Positions 1 through 12,461 of a DNA stretch of 64,000 nucleotides are shown piece by piece (the first letter of the stretch is position 1; each line of letters opens with the position of its first letter). The position numbers and the translations under genes are program-made. A model generated the notes under the pieces. That model did no database searches and was not told the origin of the DNA. It saw only the letters and a program-made list of their open reading frames with translations. Origin of the DNA: Diploscapter coronatus (Eukaryota; Nematoda; Chromadorea; Rhabditida; Rhabditidae); contig OZ038423.1 in NCBI GenBank assembly GCA_964036155.1, forward strand, positions 63,007,249-63,071,248, written 5' to 3'.

Positions 1-280
1 ACTCAGCGCCTTTCCCAGATTACACATCTGCTATGTTTTTTCTCCTCTCTTTTCTCTGCAATCCTCGACCGTGTCTAAAACTTTGCTCTTTCGATCGGAC
101 AGGGCAGAACACGGCTGCTGCTATTTTGTTCCATTACTAGTGATGAAATAAGTACTCAAACTGGACTAAGGCTCAACTCACTTGCATGGACAAAATAGTG
201 CTCTCGAGAGCACCCGAGAAAATAACCGGACAGAAAAGAACTGCGGTTCCCGTGCTGTCATAGAAATTTTCATGTTTTAC

Positions 281-3200
281 CTTATCAGTCTTGGCTCTGT
301 TCCGTCGAATTTCGAAGTTGCAATTAAAGCCCCATTTTCGATCATCAGGTGAAGAAAACTCTGAAAAATGTCATTGAAGATGGTTGTTTTTCATCAAATC
401 GACTTTCTCATCTCCAGCGAAAAAGAGCATAGCTGATCCATGAACGGTCTTGAATGACAATGTGAAGTTCTCCTTTTTCGTTCGCACCTGAGGACAAGGA
501 CACATTATTGTGAAATTAGCTGATAAGGAATAAAAGCACCTGTGATGAAATCAAATTCGAAACATCGTAGCCAATCCATTCGTTTCCAGAAAATGTCAAT
601 TCAGAGTCGGACTTTTCTGAAATAATATTACTCTTGATCTATCTTTACCAGGTATAACCTCAACTCATAAATAATCTTACGAGTCTAAAAATTAAAAACG
701 AGGATATGAAGAAAAATATTGAAAATGGATTATTTCGTCATTTTGCATAACGTAAACTAATGCTTTCATAATTTTCCCACCTATTTCACACTGTCTTCCC
801 TCGAACTCACTGAACGAGCAGTCGCATTTCGGTCCATCATTCGTGTTGTAGCAGGTGCCGTCGTTCTGACAGGTAAACTGCTCGCGAGATGAACCCTGGA
901 CAATTTCACAATTATCTTGCAGGGAAAACATTCGCCTACTGGCTTTGGACCGCAATTATCGTCTTCATTCTGCCGAGCGCCGACAGCATCGAGCAGTTGG
1001 GGAGACGTTATTCCTGGAACTCATCACTATTACTTGATGAAAATTAGAAAATTACTAATTTTTAATAAAGGCGGATGTGAGTTGGCATCCATTGCACACA
1101 AGCGCTGTAAGGAAATACTTTCCTTAATTCTTTTTCTCAAAATCATCGAAACAATTCTCCTTTCCCATTCGCCTTCCTTATTTCGTCAAGCAGAATGTAA
1201 TTAATATTGCTATTTTTCTTTATTAACTGCTACGTAAATGTTAGGGGTTTATAAGCAGAAAATATGAATCACCAGAGAGAAGTGAGCCTGATAGTGTAGC
1301 TTTTAAAACAGATTCTCCGTAATTCTCGAAGCTGTCCGGACCAGAGATTTCAAATTCACTTCTGAAGGGGTATTTGAGTGTTTTCTATCTATATTTGACC
1401 TGGAGAACACGATTTTGGGACTTTTTCCCAGAGTTTTCAAGTTCAGGTTCGGGTATCGGGTCCGAGGGTCAAATTTCAAAAGTCATTCTTATATTCCAAA
1501 TTGTATATCAGATTGTTCGGCTCGATGAGCTGAGTCGATTGGTGCAAACATTTTCCGAATGTGACCTTCCTATCACAAGTTACGGCTAAAAGCAGTGCAA
1601 AAGTGTCAGAAATACGGGGTCCTCAATAGGAAAGTCAACTTTTCTCATTTCTTTCTGGATATTACCTCCCAGTTTTTTCACACAATAATCTACGAGTCCT
1701 GCTCATTCTATTCGAATAAAAAGATCCGGAATTGCGATACACCAATTGGGCGAAAAAACGGTCCAAAGTCGAACCAGAAAAATCGGATTTTCGAAAATGC
1801 GTGTGAAAAAATTCAAAATATATATCAGTCGATAGAGCTCATCAAACTGAGCAACTTTTGTGAAGACACCTTGGGAAAATTTCCATTCCAAAATGAGATA
1901 TTCAGGAAAAGCTGAAAAATAAGGTATTTTTTCAAAAATTTATTTCTCACCATTGGTGTGCTCTAATTCGTAAAATTTTGTATTAAAGATGATTCCTGAC
2001 CCTTGAATTATAATTCTAAGTAAAGTTTAAGAGGTAATAACTATATTCGGAAAATTTTCGGTATGGGTCCGGAGGGTACCAGACCGGTTTTTGAAATTTA
2101 ACCAAGACCAGTCATGTTATATACCATTCGAAAGCCAGTGAAAAACTAACTATAATACCGAAAACCGCTTGAAAAACTGATTGATGCATCGAGAGTTATG
2201 GTCAAAAACGTTCCCAAGTTTACTCTTCAATTTGACCGATACTTCATTTCCTCATAAAAATCGATACATTAATCCATTTTTCAAGCGGTTTTCAGCATTA
2301 CACTTAGTTTTTCATTGGCTTTCGAATGATATACAACACTATAGGTCTTTCTACCAAATGGTAACTCACCCCTTAGGGGTCGTGGCTCATAGGAGTCAAG
2401 TTACTATTTTAACAAAGACCCATCATGTCATATACCAAACGAAAGCCCTTATCGAGCTGAGTAATATTCTGAAAACCACTTGAAAAAGGGATTAGTCTAT
2501 CGCCTTTTATGGTCATTTAAAAATACCCCATTTTTGGTCTTTTTCGATAGGTGGTTATAGTCAACTACAATGATGGTATAATGAAACCACTTGCTGAAAC
2601 TGGTAGAAATGAACTCGAATATTACTCTCCAGTCAATCTCGAGTCGAATGATATCCATTTTGGTATAGTATCACTCGGGTACCATATGGGTGGTATACCA
2701 TGGACCCATACGGTAGCATGATAAAGTGACAGCACGGTACTCTAGGAAGCAAAAATGAAGCATTGCCCTTCAACTACTATATCCCGAAAAGATTTTTCGA
2801 ATTCGTTTGATTTTCGAAAAGTTATGAATTTTTGAAAATTTGTGTCATTTTCGTGGGTCTGACCCATTCAAACCTCCATGCCACGCAAACCATAATAGAA
2901 AACCATGTAGTGTCTTCACAAAAGTTGCTCAGTTTGATGAGCTCTATCGACTGATATATATTTTGAATTTTTTCACACGCATTTTCGAAAATCCGATTTT
3001 TCTGGTTCGACTTTGGACCGTTTTTTCGCCCAATTGGTGTATCGCAATTCCGGATCTTTTTATTCGAGTAGAATGAGCAGGACTCGTAGATTATTGTGTG
3101 AAAAAACTGGGAGGTAATATCCAGAAAGAGATGAGAAAAGTGGACTTTTCTATGAAGGACCTCGTATTTCTGACACTTTTGCACTGTTTTTAGCCGTAAC

Positions 3201-5105
3201 TTGGGATAAGAAGGTCGAATTCGGAAAATGTTTGCATCAATCGACTCAGCTCATCGAGCCGAACAATCTGATATACAATTTGGAATATAAGAATGACTTT
3301 TGAAATTTGACCCTCGGACCCGATACCCGAACCTGAACTTGAAAACTCTGGGAAAAAGTCCCAAAATCGTGTTCTCCAGGTCAAATATAGATAGAAAACA
3401 CTCAAATACCCCTTCAGAAGTGAATTTGAAATCTCTGGTCCGACTTCTTCCTTGAGATCGTCGAATATTACAGAGAATCTGTTTTAACTAAGACCTAAAA
3501 CCTTTGGACTACGAGGCTCACCCTAAGGTGATCTAAGCCAACCACCCAACAACTATGATCCGACATATTCAAATAGCAAATCATTTCTGCTAAATGCCAC
3601 CATCAGTACTCTTTTCTATTTCTTATAAGCACATCATCTTACGAAAAGAAGCGCCGAATAATACCGTTAAATAAAGTGAATGGTGATCTCAGTAAGCATT
3701 TCCTGCTCTGCACTTATCAAAAATAGCTATTTTCTATCTTCATAAAGCAACTAAAACTCCTACAACAAATTACTCTAATCAAATCATCTCTTACCCTGTG
3801 GATACTGTCGATAAATCAGATTCCGGACATTTCCAGCCAGATGCCGAGAATGACGACGCAGCGGGGAACTCATGACAGACAGCAGTTGGAGATCCTGAAA
3901 TAAATCATCCAGTCAAAATCGTGTTTTTATTCACGATTTCTACTTTCTTCGCTTTTTGTTTTGGGTTGTTTTGTTGTTTGGGCTGCCACCCATTTGTCAA
4001 TTCCCCTTTTCTTCCCATCTTCTGATAAATGCGCCGTCTGTTTTACGCTCAAATCATGAGCTCCCAAAAGGGAAAACGCGAGGTGCGACACAAAATGGAC
4101 AGGGCGCGTGGAATCGGAAAGCAGATGGGAGGGAAAGGGGCGGCACGCGAGGGGTCGAAAACATCTCGGATGGCGAGAAGTTTGAAGGGAAACACAGCGA
4201 GATCGGGGTATCAAGCATATTTGGTCTCAAAGATCGAATATTTTCGAGGAATACTCACAGCTGGCACTCCACCGATAAAGACGTCAGAATTCTTGTGGAT
4301 GTCCCCGAACACGAACGAGCGCTGGTTGAGGATCTTCGGCACCAACGTGTAATCCAATTCGAGCTTCACGTTTTCCCAAGACTGAAAATAACAAAAGGGG
4401 AAATTTTTAATTTTCATAAAATTACCTGAAAAATGGAGAGCGAGTGCCATCGATTGTCATCGACCTGGACTTCTTCTATTCGAAATGTGTTCACAGGCCG
4501 ACGGGGACCGAAATCATTTGTGTTGTCGCCCAATCTACAATTATTCAATTTGATCATATCTAGAAAGACGATTGGGAGAGATTGCAAATTCCACATTTTA
4601 AAAAGTGTACAATTAAGTAAAAAATATCTCAGCCCCTTCCAACCTTACATTTTCCTCCAAGTTGTGAACTCTCGAATCTTCGAAAACTTCCAAAATTGTC
4701 AAATTTTACCTGAAGTCGAGCTGCACTCTGCCATCAACAATTGTGATCGAATAGAAATTCCCGTTCACATTTCCATCGTCCGTGTACAGCAGCAGGCCAT
4801 TCGACTGCTCCGTCTTAAACTCGAGGCTCAACGAGTTCTCGAACGAATGAGCCCATTTCGGATATCTGAAATCGTAAATTGAAAATTAAAAAGTTAATCA
4901 ACTTCTTCAGCATTTTCTTTCTGCTGCTAAATTTGGGAGGTATTCAACGATTATTTCATTGTAAAAGTAGCTTTAAAAGTAACAAAAATGACCTTGCATA
5001 CGAATCTGGAGAGCCCGAGAGAATGATACATTGAATCCGGACGATGAGACAGCAACAAGTGAATAAAACTGTCGAGACTTGTCCCGTGTCCACGTAAACT
5101 CTCAT
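281..5105 (-). CDS. nrx-1: neurexin-like receptor, N-terminal exons (continues past left edge)
   Basis: Neurexins are presynaptic adhesion receptors built of laminin-G (LNS) and EGF domains. Exons, all joining in phase: 5105-4993, 4865-4710, 4534-4426, 4381-4259, 3894-3795, 915-781, 616-540, 487-404, 360-281. The first exon encodes a start Met and a hydrophobic, Cys-rich signal-like segment ending SGSPDSYAR; the next continues YPKWAHSFENSLSLEF, the classic opening of neurexin LNS1. Further LNS1 marks are GLLLYTDDG, DNRWHSLSIF, SDVFIGGVP and GNVRNLIYRQYPQ. The 915-781 exon is an EGF domain (CQNDGTCYNTNDGPKCDC). The last three exons begin LNS2 (TFSGNEWIGYDVS, then LFFAGDEK). About 325 residues are visible; the rest, including the transmembrane anchor, must lie left of base 1. 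The 3795-to-915 intron is about 2.9 kb and carries a palindromic element. The EGF exon uses an AAG acceptor. Assignment is by domain order and motifs remembered from neurexin, not by a search. Confidence 0.85.
1303..3488. mobile_element. palindromic repeat element with ~570 bp terminal inverted repeats, in the neurexin intron
   Basis: Bases 1303-1870 and 2912-3488 are near-identical reverse complements, each outer end reading TTAAAACAGATTCTC. Conceptual translations in the two arms are the same peptide on opposite strands, which shows the symmetry but does not imply coding. The middle (about 1871-2911) is not symmetric; it contains stretches such as GGTATACCATGGACCCATA that recur in the element at 45770-48447, so the two are related. 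No transposase motif is visible, so this looks like a non-autonomous DNA element. TTAA at both outer ends could be a target duplication. Slight divergence between arms suggests it is not brand new. Confidence 0.8.
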
Positions 5106-8100
5106 CCTGCTGCGTTGTTAGGGCAATTCCATCGTCTTCCAATCATTCTATTATCGTAGGGACTTTTCTCTTCAGATACTCTGAAAATCTTCTCTATTGA
5201 ACGACAAGAGAACTCGAAAGATTGACGCTAAAAGCGATTAGTTTCTACATCAAAAAAAAAAAAGTATAAAGGAACGCGCGAATTTCGAATTGGAACGAAT
5301 GGCATATTTATGGATGGAAAGCGGGGAAAAAGAGAAGAAAGAGTAGATGACAGATGAAGAAATGGAGTGCACAGGTGTGAAGGAGGAGGAGGTGTGGTTG
5401 CTCGAGTGAGGCAGTTTCATGCTCTCAACATTCCCCCTTCCTTCCTCGAGGCGTTTTCCATCCCTCATTCTTTGCTTCCCAAACGTAGTAGTACCTTTCA
5501 GGTAAATCGTCGAACCCTTATGCAGGCAGCAGGACTATTTCCGTTTTTGTCATCCGATTTTTTCCCAATTTGCGCAAAGACAATCGTGGTAGGTGGGTGG
5601 GAGGAATTTCTAAGTATCTATAAATAAACTTGTGCAATATTGTTTCGGAAAAATATTTAATTTAAAACGGCTATTCTTGAGATAAAATCATCAAAACATA
5701 AGTAATCCGCATAAAATAAATGCCAAATGGGAAAAATGTTATTAAAAAACGTATTGAAAAATTCGCATGATTTTTATGGTTTCGTTAAGGGCAAATGGGA
5801 TCCTAAAAGAAGAGGACTTTCAATTTCGCTGTTATGATATGATTTTATCGTGATTAAGGATGCCCAACATTCAGGAAAGATTCATAAATTCAAAACATAG
5901 AGCAAACCTAAACTCGAAAATATCTGTCGAAGTTAAGAAAAATGTTCGAAGGAAATCAAATTGGATGAATGCAAATCATGAGAAACAAATCGAACAAACG
6001 CAATGCAACATTTTCATCGCTCAGTTTTGCTCTCTAGTTTGTTCATTTCCGAGAAATGCTAAATTTTATATGAGAAAATTTTCGATATCTATTCGTTTAG
6101 ATTATATTGTTTCGATCAAATTTGCGCACCACTCTTTCCATTGTCCCCCGCTGACTCTCTTTCTCTGCACTCTCGTCTCCTTCTGCGCAGTCGTGACGCG
6201 CACTTCTCGCAACGGTGCTCTTTATCACACGAACTGTCGCTTCATTTGATCGATATAATTTTTAAAATCAATCAGATTTTCGATTATTATTCACGATCGA
6301 GTTCTTATCAAGTTCCTAGTGCTATAAACCAATGAATCGTTAGATTATTTCAAACGAAAGATTGAAGCGTAATTTCTAATCGTAGAATGCACTTTCAGAT
6401 GCTATATAATGTCTCATTTTGTCAATTTTTGTTTATTATTTGTTTAAAATTTCTAAATCTCCAAGGCAACGAAATTGCGCTCTTCGCCGATCATGACAAG
6501 GTGAAATGACTTGAGAAAAAGATCTAGTAAATTTTCATTTCGTGAAGATCAGCTTTAAAAACCAATCGTAGATGAAAACATAAGATTCGTGTAAATCGAT
6601 AACATTTACGGGAGGGGCTAATGGATATAAGAAAAGGTGTGCAGTTTGGGAAACATTTATGAAGTCGAATAATGAAATAGCTTCTTTCGGAAAATGCACA
6701 AAAGGAAGAAAATAAAAAGAAAAGCGAGACGAAAAATGCTCGAAATGGACAAAGCAGCTGCAATACAACAGTTGAAAGACAAAATGGGATAATTAAGCCA
6801 ATCATTCGAGATTTATTGGAACGGCGATAATAAACATAAAGTTCGACAATATTAAAGAGTAGCATGGATGTATTTAGAAAATGAAAGACTGGAGAAAATA
6901 GTCGTAAATCTAATGCGAGTATCTAATTAGGTTCGTTCCGATTCCCTTTATAAGTAGCACCTGATTGTGTGGTGCAGCATCGAGATTCTCCAGCAAAAAC
7001 GAGCAATCAAACAAGTGAATCGCTCAGTGATCATCCACTCCATACGAATTTAACGACGAATGACAAAAAGAGCAACAAGCAGAAGCGGCAGCACAAGCAT
7101 CGGCAACAACCAGGCAGAGGGGAGGGAGGAAGGAGGAAGGAAGGAAGGCTGAAGCATGCAAAGCCTAATAAATGGCCATTCAATGAGTGGAGAATTCCCC
7201 GAGGGACTCAGGCTCTGAGATGCGGCTGGAGGGAATCTGAAGTCGGGCACTCAGGCAGTCGCGCCAGAAAGCAGTAGGAAACAACACTTCTCGCTCTCAC
7301 AAGGAAGCTCAGCACGATCGCATAAATTACGCAGCTGAATTAATATTGTACACCCAGGAATTGCCGCAGCATGACATGCCAAAAATGAACTCAACAACAA
7401 CCAGCCAAACTTAGGCATTCTTTTCGAAACGAACAAAGCCCTATCTGCCCGAAGAGAAGAAAATGACTGCTGTTTTCGGCAAACGACAAATAGACGTCTA
7501 TCTAACAAGGATCATTATTTCCGAAAATGGCAATTAGTCAGAAGAGCTGCCTGCACAAATATGAGCAGAGGGGCTAAGTCGAAATTAAAACTTGAATTAT
7601 GGAGGAAGAGCCAGCTTAGACAGGAAGCACCCGAGGGAGCAGCAGCAGGTCTACAGCCAGGTCCTTTATCTTCCGTCTGGCCATTCCCCGACCTTGTCCC
7701 ATCCAGTCGCGGTATCTCTGATCTTTCTCCTACGCTTCCTCACGTATTTCCAGTTTTTTCCCAAATAATAAAAATTCCTGAAGTCGTCGAGTTGACATGA
7801 AAGGTCGAGAAGATGCAGAATTATTGAACAAACTCGTTAAATGAATGCGATCACGCAAGGATTATTATTAGAACTTGACTTGAGACTAGCTTAGCAGAGA
7901 TCCGAGCAAATTGCATGGATAAAAATTCAAAAATGAGATCAACAAACAACGACTTATTGTGAGTGCAAATGATTCAGACAATTTCATAACACTTTTTCGA
8001 AAACCAATGGTTGTTGGACAAGTATTCAAATACGCATGCTTTTCAATATGAAATGAAATACTTGTTTTCAGTGCATTTATAAATTTCAAGACATGAATAA

Positions 8101-11100
8101 AATGCAAACAACTATAAGCCAGACGATATCAGCTTTTCCTTCTTTTCAACTCTGTAATTTTGCTGAATTCTGTTGTAGATTCGAATTTCGCCAGATAGTG
8201 TTGCAGCATCGCGTGCATTGCTTTGAACGAGGCGCGTTTATAAATGAAGAAGTCAGAAATAGGCAAATTGGAAGACAGGAAGGCAGAAAGGGTCGAAACT
8301 GGAGAGGGGGAGAAAATTGGGCAGAGATTAATCATCGAGAGATTTGAAGAGGCACAGGATGAGCCAATCGGAAATGCAGATTACTCGATTTTGCAAATCA
8401 ACATAACGATAAGGGGATTGTAAAGTCGTGAGGGAATTCATAAGAGGCTCCAAAAGTTAACGGCGAACAAATTCTAAATCTGTGGTGTTCAAGAATAAGT
8501 CAAAGCGGCACAATATCATCTTCCATAAAATTTGATGAGTAAAAATAAAGATTTTTAAAGAAAAACAATGTAAATCGCAATGGTCTAAGAATGACGAAGT
8601 AAAATTAGAAATAAAACGAATAAAAAAGGAAAGAGCACGAATAAAAATGATCATCTTTACGTAAAACTCAATTGCCTAAAATCCAGCACTTCTAAGCAAG
8701 TCTGGTGAACTATGAATGAGGTCAGTTAGTGAAATCTTGTGGTTGTGGCTAAAAATGCGCCTTTTCAGCGGCTTCAACCATTCAAGCAGTGTTCTTCCTT
8801 AGCCGCTAGCTGATGTTTCAGTTTGACGTGCGACTGTCCGCTGCTTGTCGATTCTCTCCAAGGGGAATTTCCTTTCTTCCCTTCCAGTCAAGAGAGTTAT
8901 GTAATGGATTCGGATTTGGCCAGTGTTCTTCCATGCTCTTCTATCTCTCCTTTCCGTCGGGTATCTCTCGTATTTTTGCTTCTTCGCTTCTTTTGTGACA
9001 GTTGAGAAATGCGAAATGGATATGCACAGAACGAAAGAAACAAACCTCGACGAGCGAGAGAAACAAAGTGTCGTCGCTTCCACACAAAAAAGTCAATTTC
9101 GAAGTGGATGACATTTTTCGCAAAACTAAATTGGTTGGATAGTGAGATTAGCTGCAGAAAATGAAATGGGGCGAGGGGAACTTTTCGGAAGGTCCAAAAT
9201 ATTGGAATTTAAGATACTTGCGGAATAAAGGTTATGACAAATGGTGTATTCAATGAAATTTATAACGGCGTGGATGTGAGTAAAGATAAAACGAGCATTG
9301 TAACCAAAAGTGGTTTAGAGATTTGAAAGATTTACAAATTCGAGAGCCAAAATAACGCTCTTCGACGACTTGAAATATGTAGCCAGGTATGGAAGTTTGA
9401 AATTGAATAATGGGATAATAATGGCGATGAACTCGGTGCAACATGAGCTGTTTCTGCTGCAGAGCATGCGGATCTGTGCCTCCCTCTCTTCCTTTTTCAC
9501 CCTCCCTCCCCTTCCCCTATCCTCTATCCTCATCCATCCCTATCCTTCCTCATCTCTTCATCTGTTTCCTTTTGAGAACAAGTGAAGCGATGCGAGTAAC
9601 GAAGTTGTGAGTGCCATGAGAGTGAGAAGTACAACCAGGCAGATATACTCACGCTTTGGATGGACAAGAGGGCAATCACCAAATCACGCAATCACAAGTC
9701 ATATCAGCTCTAATGACGCATCTGTTTACGAATCGTGACGGCACTTGTTTTGACTGGAAAAATCTGCTGAATCTGATGTCCAGTACCAGTCTATCGGACT
9801 AGTTCCTAGTTCCACGTCCTATCCTAACTCATCCCAAATTCTTCCGCTTCCAATCTTCCGGATTCCCCTTCCGCTTTCCGGTCTCTCATCCGGTTGTCCA
9901 ATTCGTCTGAGGCCTCTCGCAGCACAATGGCTAATTTGCGAGTGTCCAGCGCTGCTTTGTGCAAAGGAATCATATAAGGCAGTTCTCATTTCTTTAGAGA
10001 TCGGCAGAGAAAGAACGCCGGTCGAATTTGCAAATCAGCCAGCGATAATAAAATGAGACGTTTCAGCTAGAATTCAAATTATCAGGCAGTAAAATCTTTG
10101 ATGAAATTTGGTCGACATTTTTCTGCTGCATCATAGATGCATTTCTGTCATTCATTTGGTTCAATTTCTTATGACTCTTCACATTTCCATTCAATTATTC
10201 ATTTATTTATGGACATTACACTCACCTCTTCGTCTATTGCATACTCGTATATATCTTTTGCAGCTTTAGTTTGTAATTTTTGTTGAAAAGTATGTACAGA
10301 GAAAGATGAGAAATGAGAATGCCGTGTTGAATTTTTGTTTTGGTTATGTTTTAGGTTGGCAGATAAGAACAGCAAGCAACCAAAAGAATAGTTCATTAGT
10401 TCATGAGAATGGAAGGCGGTGAAAGGGAGAAGACAAATGACAAATGTGCATGGATAGGTTCATGACTCCATGGCATATGCACGCAGTCAAGCGTCTTCTC
10501 GACGAATCCCCCTCTTTACCAATTCAGAAACTCTTCACAATTTCGTCATTTTGGCAAAAATCACAATTTGAACCTCAAATCTGCTCAAATGAAGAAACCG
10601 GACGCAGGATGAAGCGAAGACGAATTTCGAAGATAAACCAGACAAGTCAGAACCACTGAAGCGTCAATGAAAGTCACAGACTCATTTTGAGAACAATTGA
10701 TAAAGTTAAAAATTATCATTTCGTTTTCTTCCTTGAATTCTGAACAATAGATAATGAATACAAAGAGCGTCTAATGATAAAGTTAAACATGAACTCCTGA
10801 TGAATCAAAAATCGCCTGAACAATGAGATTACTGATTATTGACAACATAGTCAAATTTATTTCTTTCAGGTAGAGACAAGGTGATTTGCTCCTGATAATT
10901 GTATGGGCTATGAACTTCTTTGTTCAGCAAAATGACACATTCATTGATTAGATCCTGTGAATTTCTAAAATTGGATCTTTAATGATCAGTTCATGTGAAT
11001 AGCCACATGCAAATTTAATCAACGATGCTCAGATTTATCAATTTGTCCGGATGAAATCATAACGTTAGAAGTGCAAATAAATAATATTTCCCACGCCTCA

Positions 11101-12461
11101 GTCATGAGTTTTCTGCTGACGACTTTGAATCGCCTATTTTCATTGTTCAAATTTATTTCTTATCTTATTCAACGAGGAAAGTTAGCAAGGTTAAGACCCA
11201 AAATTTATTTACTTCCGTTTTTCATTGAATTTGAATTTTTGCCATTTTTTACTTTGATATTTTTAGTAAAATTTACAAGCTTATTTTTATTGTTATCTCA
11301 CTTCTTGCTAATAAATAATCCATTTCTTTGACACGAACAAAACCTTCCAAATTTACTATCATCAGAAGCTTATCGTCTAAATTTGTGATTGAAATTTTCA
11401 TTTTATGATTTCTATAGTCGAACTGAAAAAAACTTTGATCTTTCCACATTTCATAGACCTGAACATTTTTCCATACTTTAAATGATTCCGTTTTTGTTTT
11501 CGAAAATCTTGAAGTTCATGTTTTGACATGTTGCTATCAAGTGTATATAAATTATCAAATGATTTTCACATGTTCACTTCATACTTTGCAAATTTTGTCT
11601 GAATCAATAATAACTCAATTTTTATAATTACAAATCAAACGAACAATATTCAATGGTCAGTCGTGCCTTTATCTATTTGTAGGGCACAATTTAACAGAAA
11701 AAATTTTCGAACTGATAGCAGCTTATTGCTAAATAAAATAGGAATTTTCGGTGCAAGAACAATAGAAGTAGTTTCTTCGAATTGATATTATTTATTAGGT
11801 GGTCTTATGAAATTCGTTAGCACTTTTAAAGATATTGACTTGAATTCGCTTTTCATAGCAATTTTAAACTTTGATACGAAAATGACAATTTTAAAAGTCA
11901 AGGCACATGATCTGAGCCTATCAGCCAGATCTTTAAAAGTAGTCATTACGTGTTTATTGACAGCGATGGTGTGCTTGGTAGTGGCTAATTAAATGATAGT
12001 CTCACCAATTTGATGCTGATAAATCTGCGTTTTGATCAATTCATCTCACTATTCTGCATCCAGACCTACGGAGGATGATCGCTAGAAATCCTTTGCGACC
12101 TACCCCAGTATATTTTCTAAGCAAATTTCTTTCTATAGCCTGTAGTTAGTTAAAATTTCCGTCATTGCGACCTGGTATCATAACTATGATTTCTCTTTTG
12201 CGATCTACTCCCCATTTATTTTCTTCATCTGACGAAAATGAGTTTACCGCGGTCACAATTTCTGTCGTCTTCCTCGTCATAGCGAATTGCTCTCATTGCT
12301 CCTTCCACTTATCACTTTTTTCCAATCGATCTTATCTGTTCCTTCACCCCTCCACCCCTCCATTATTCAATTTTTGTTGTGAATTGTCAGTTTAATCGGC
12401 GATTCTTCCATTCGTGCCTTGGAGAAATTATCTATTTCTTGCAGAATTAACTTTTTTAGAG
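5106..12461. other. 7.4 kb without a recognisable gene
   Basis: This stretch lies between the divergent starts of the neurexin-like gene (minus) and the SLC2-type transporter (plus). Open frames here are short, lack family motifs, and do not chain through splice sites in phase. It includes a purine-rich tract near 7119-7150 (GGAGGGAGGAAGGAGGAAGG-like) and a pyrimidine-rich tract near 9480-9550. It probably holds promoters, 5' untranslated exons and regulatory DNA for the neighbouring genes; neurexin genes often have long upstream regions. I see no specific element I can name. A frame at 5860-6249 is open for 129 codons but has no recognisable content. Confidence 0.5.

Noticed and set aside
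1374..3405. Repeated open frames of 62-120 codons on both strands
   Set aside because: They are mirror copies produced by the inverted arms of the palindromic element; no protein family resemblance.
5860..6249. 129-codon plus-strand frame
   Set aside because: No motif, no in-phase neighbouring exon; composition like surrounding noncoding DNA.
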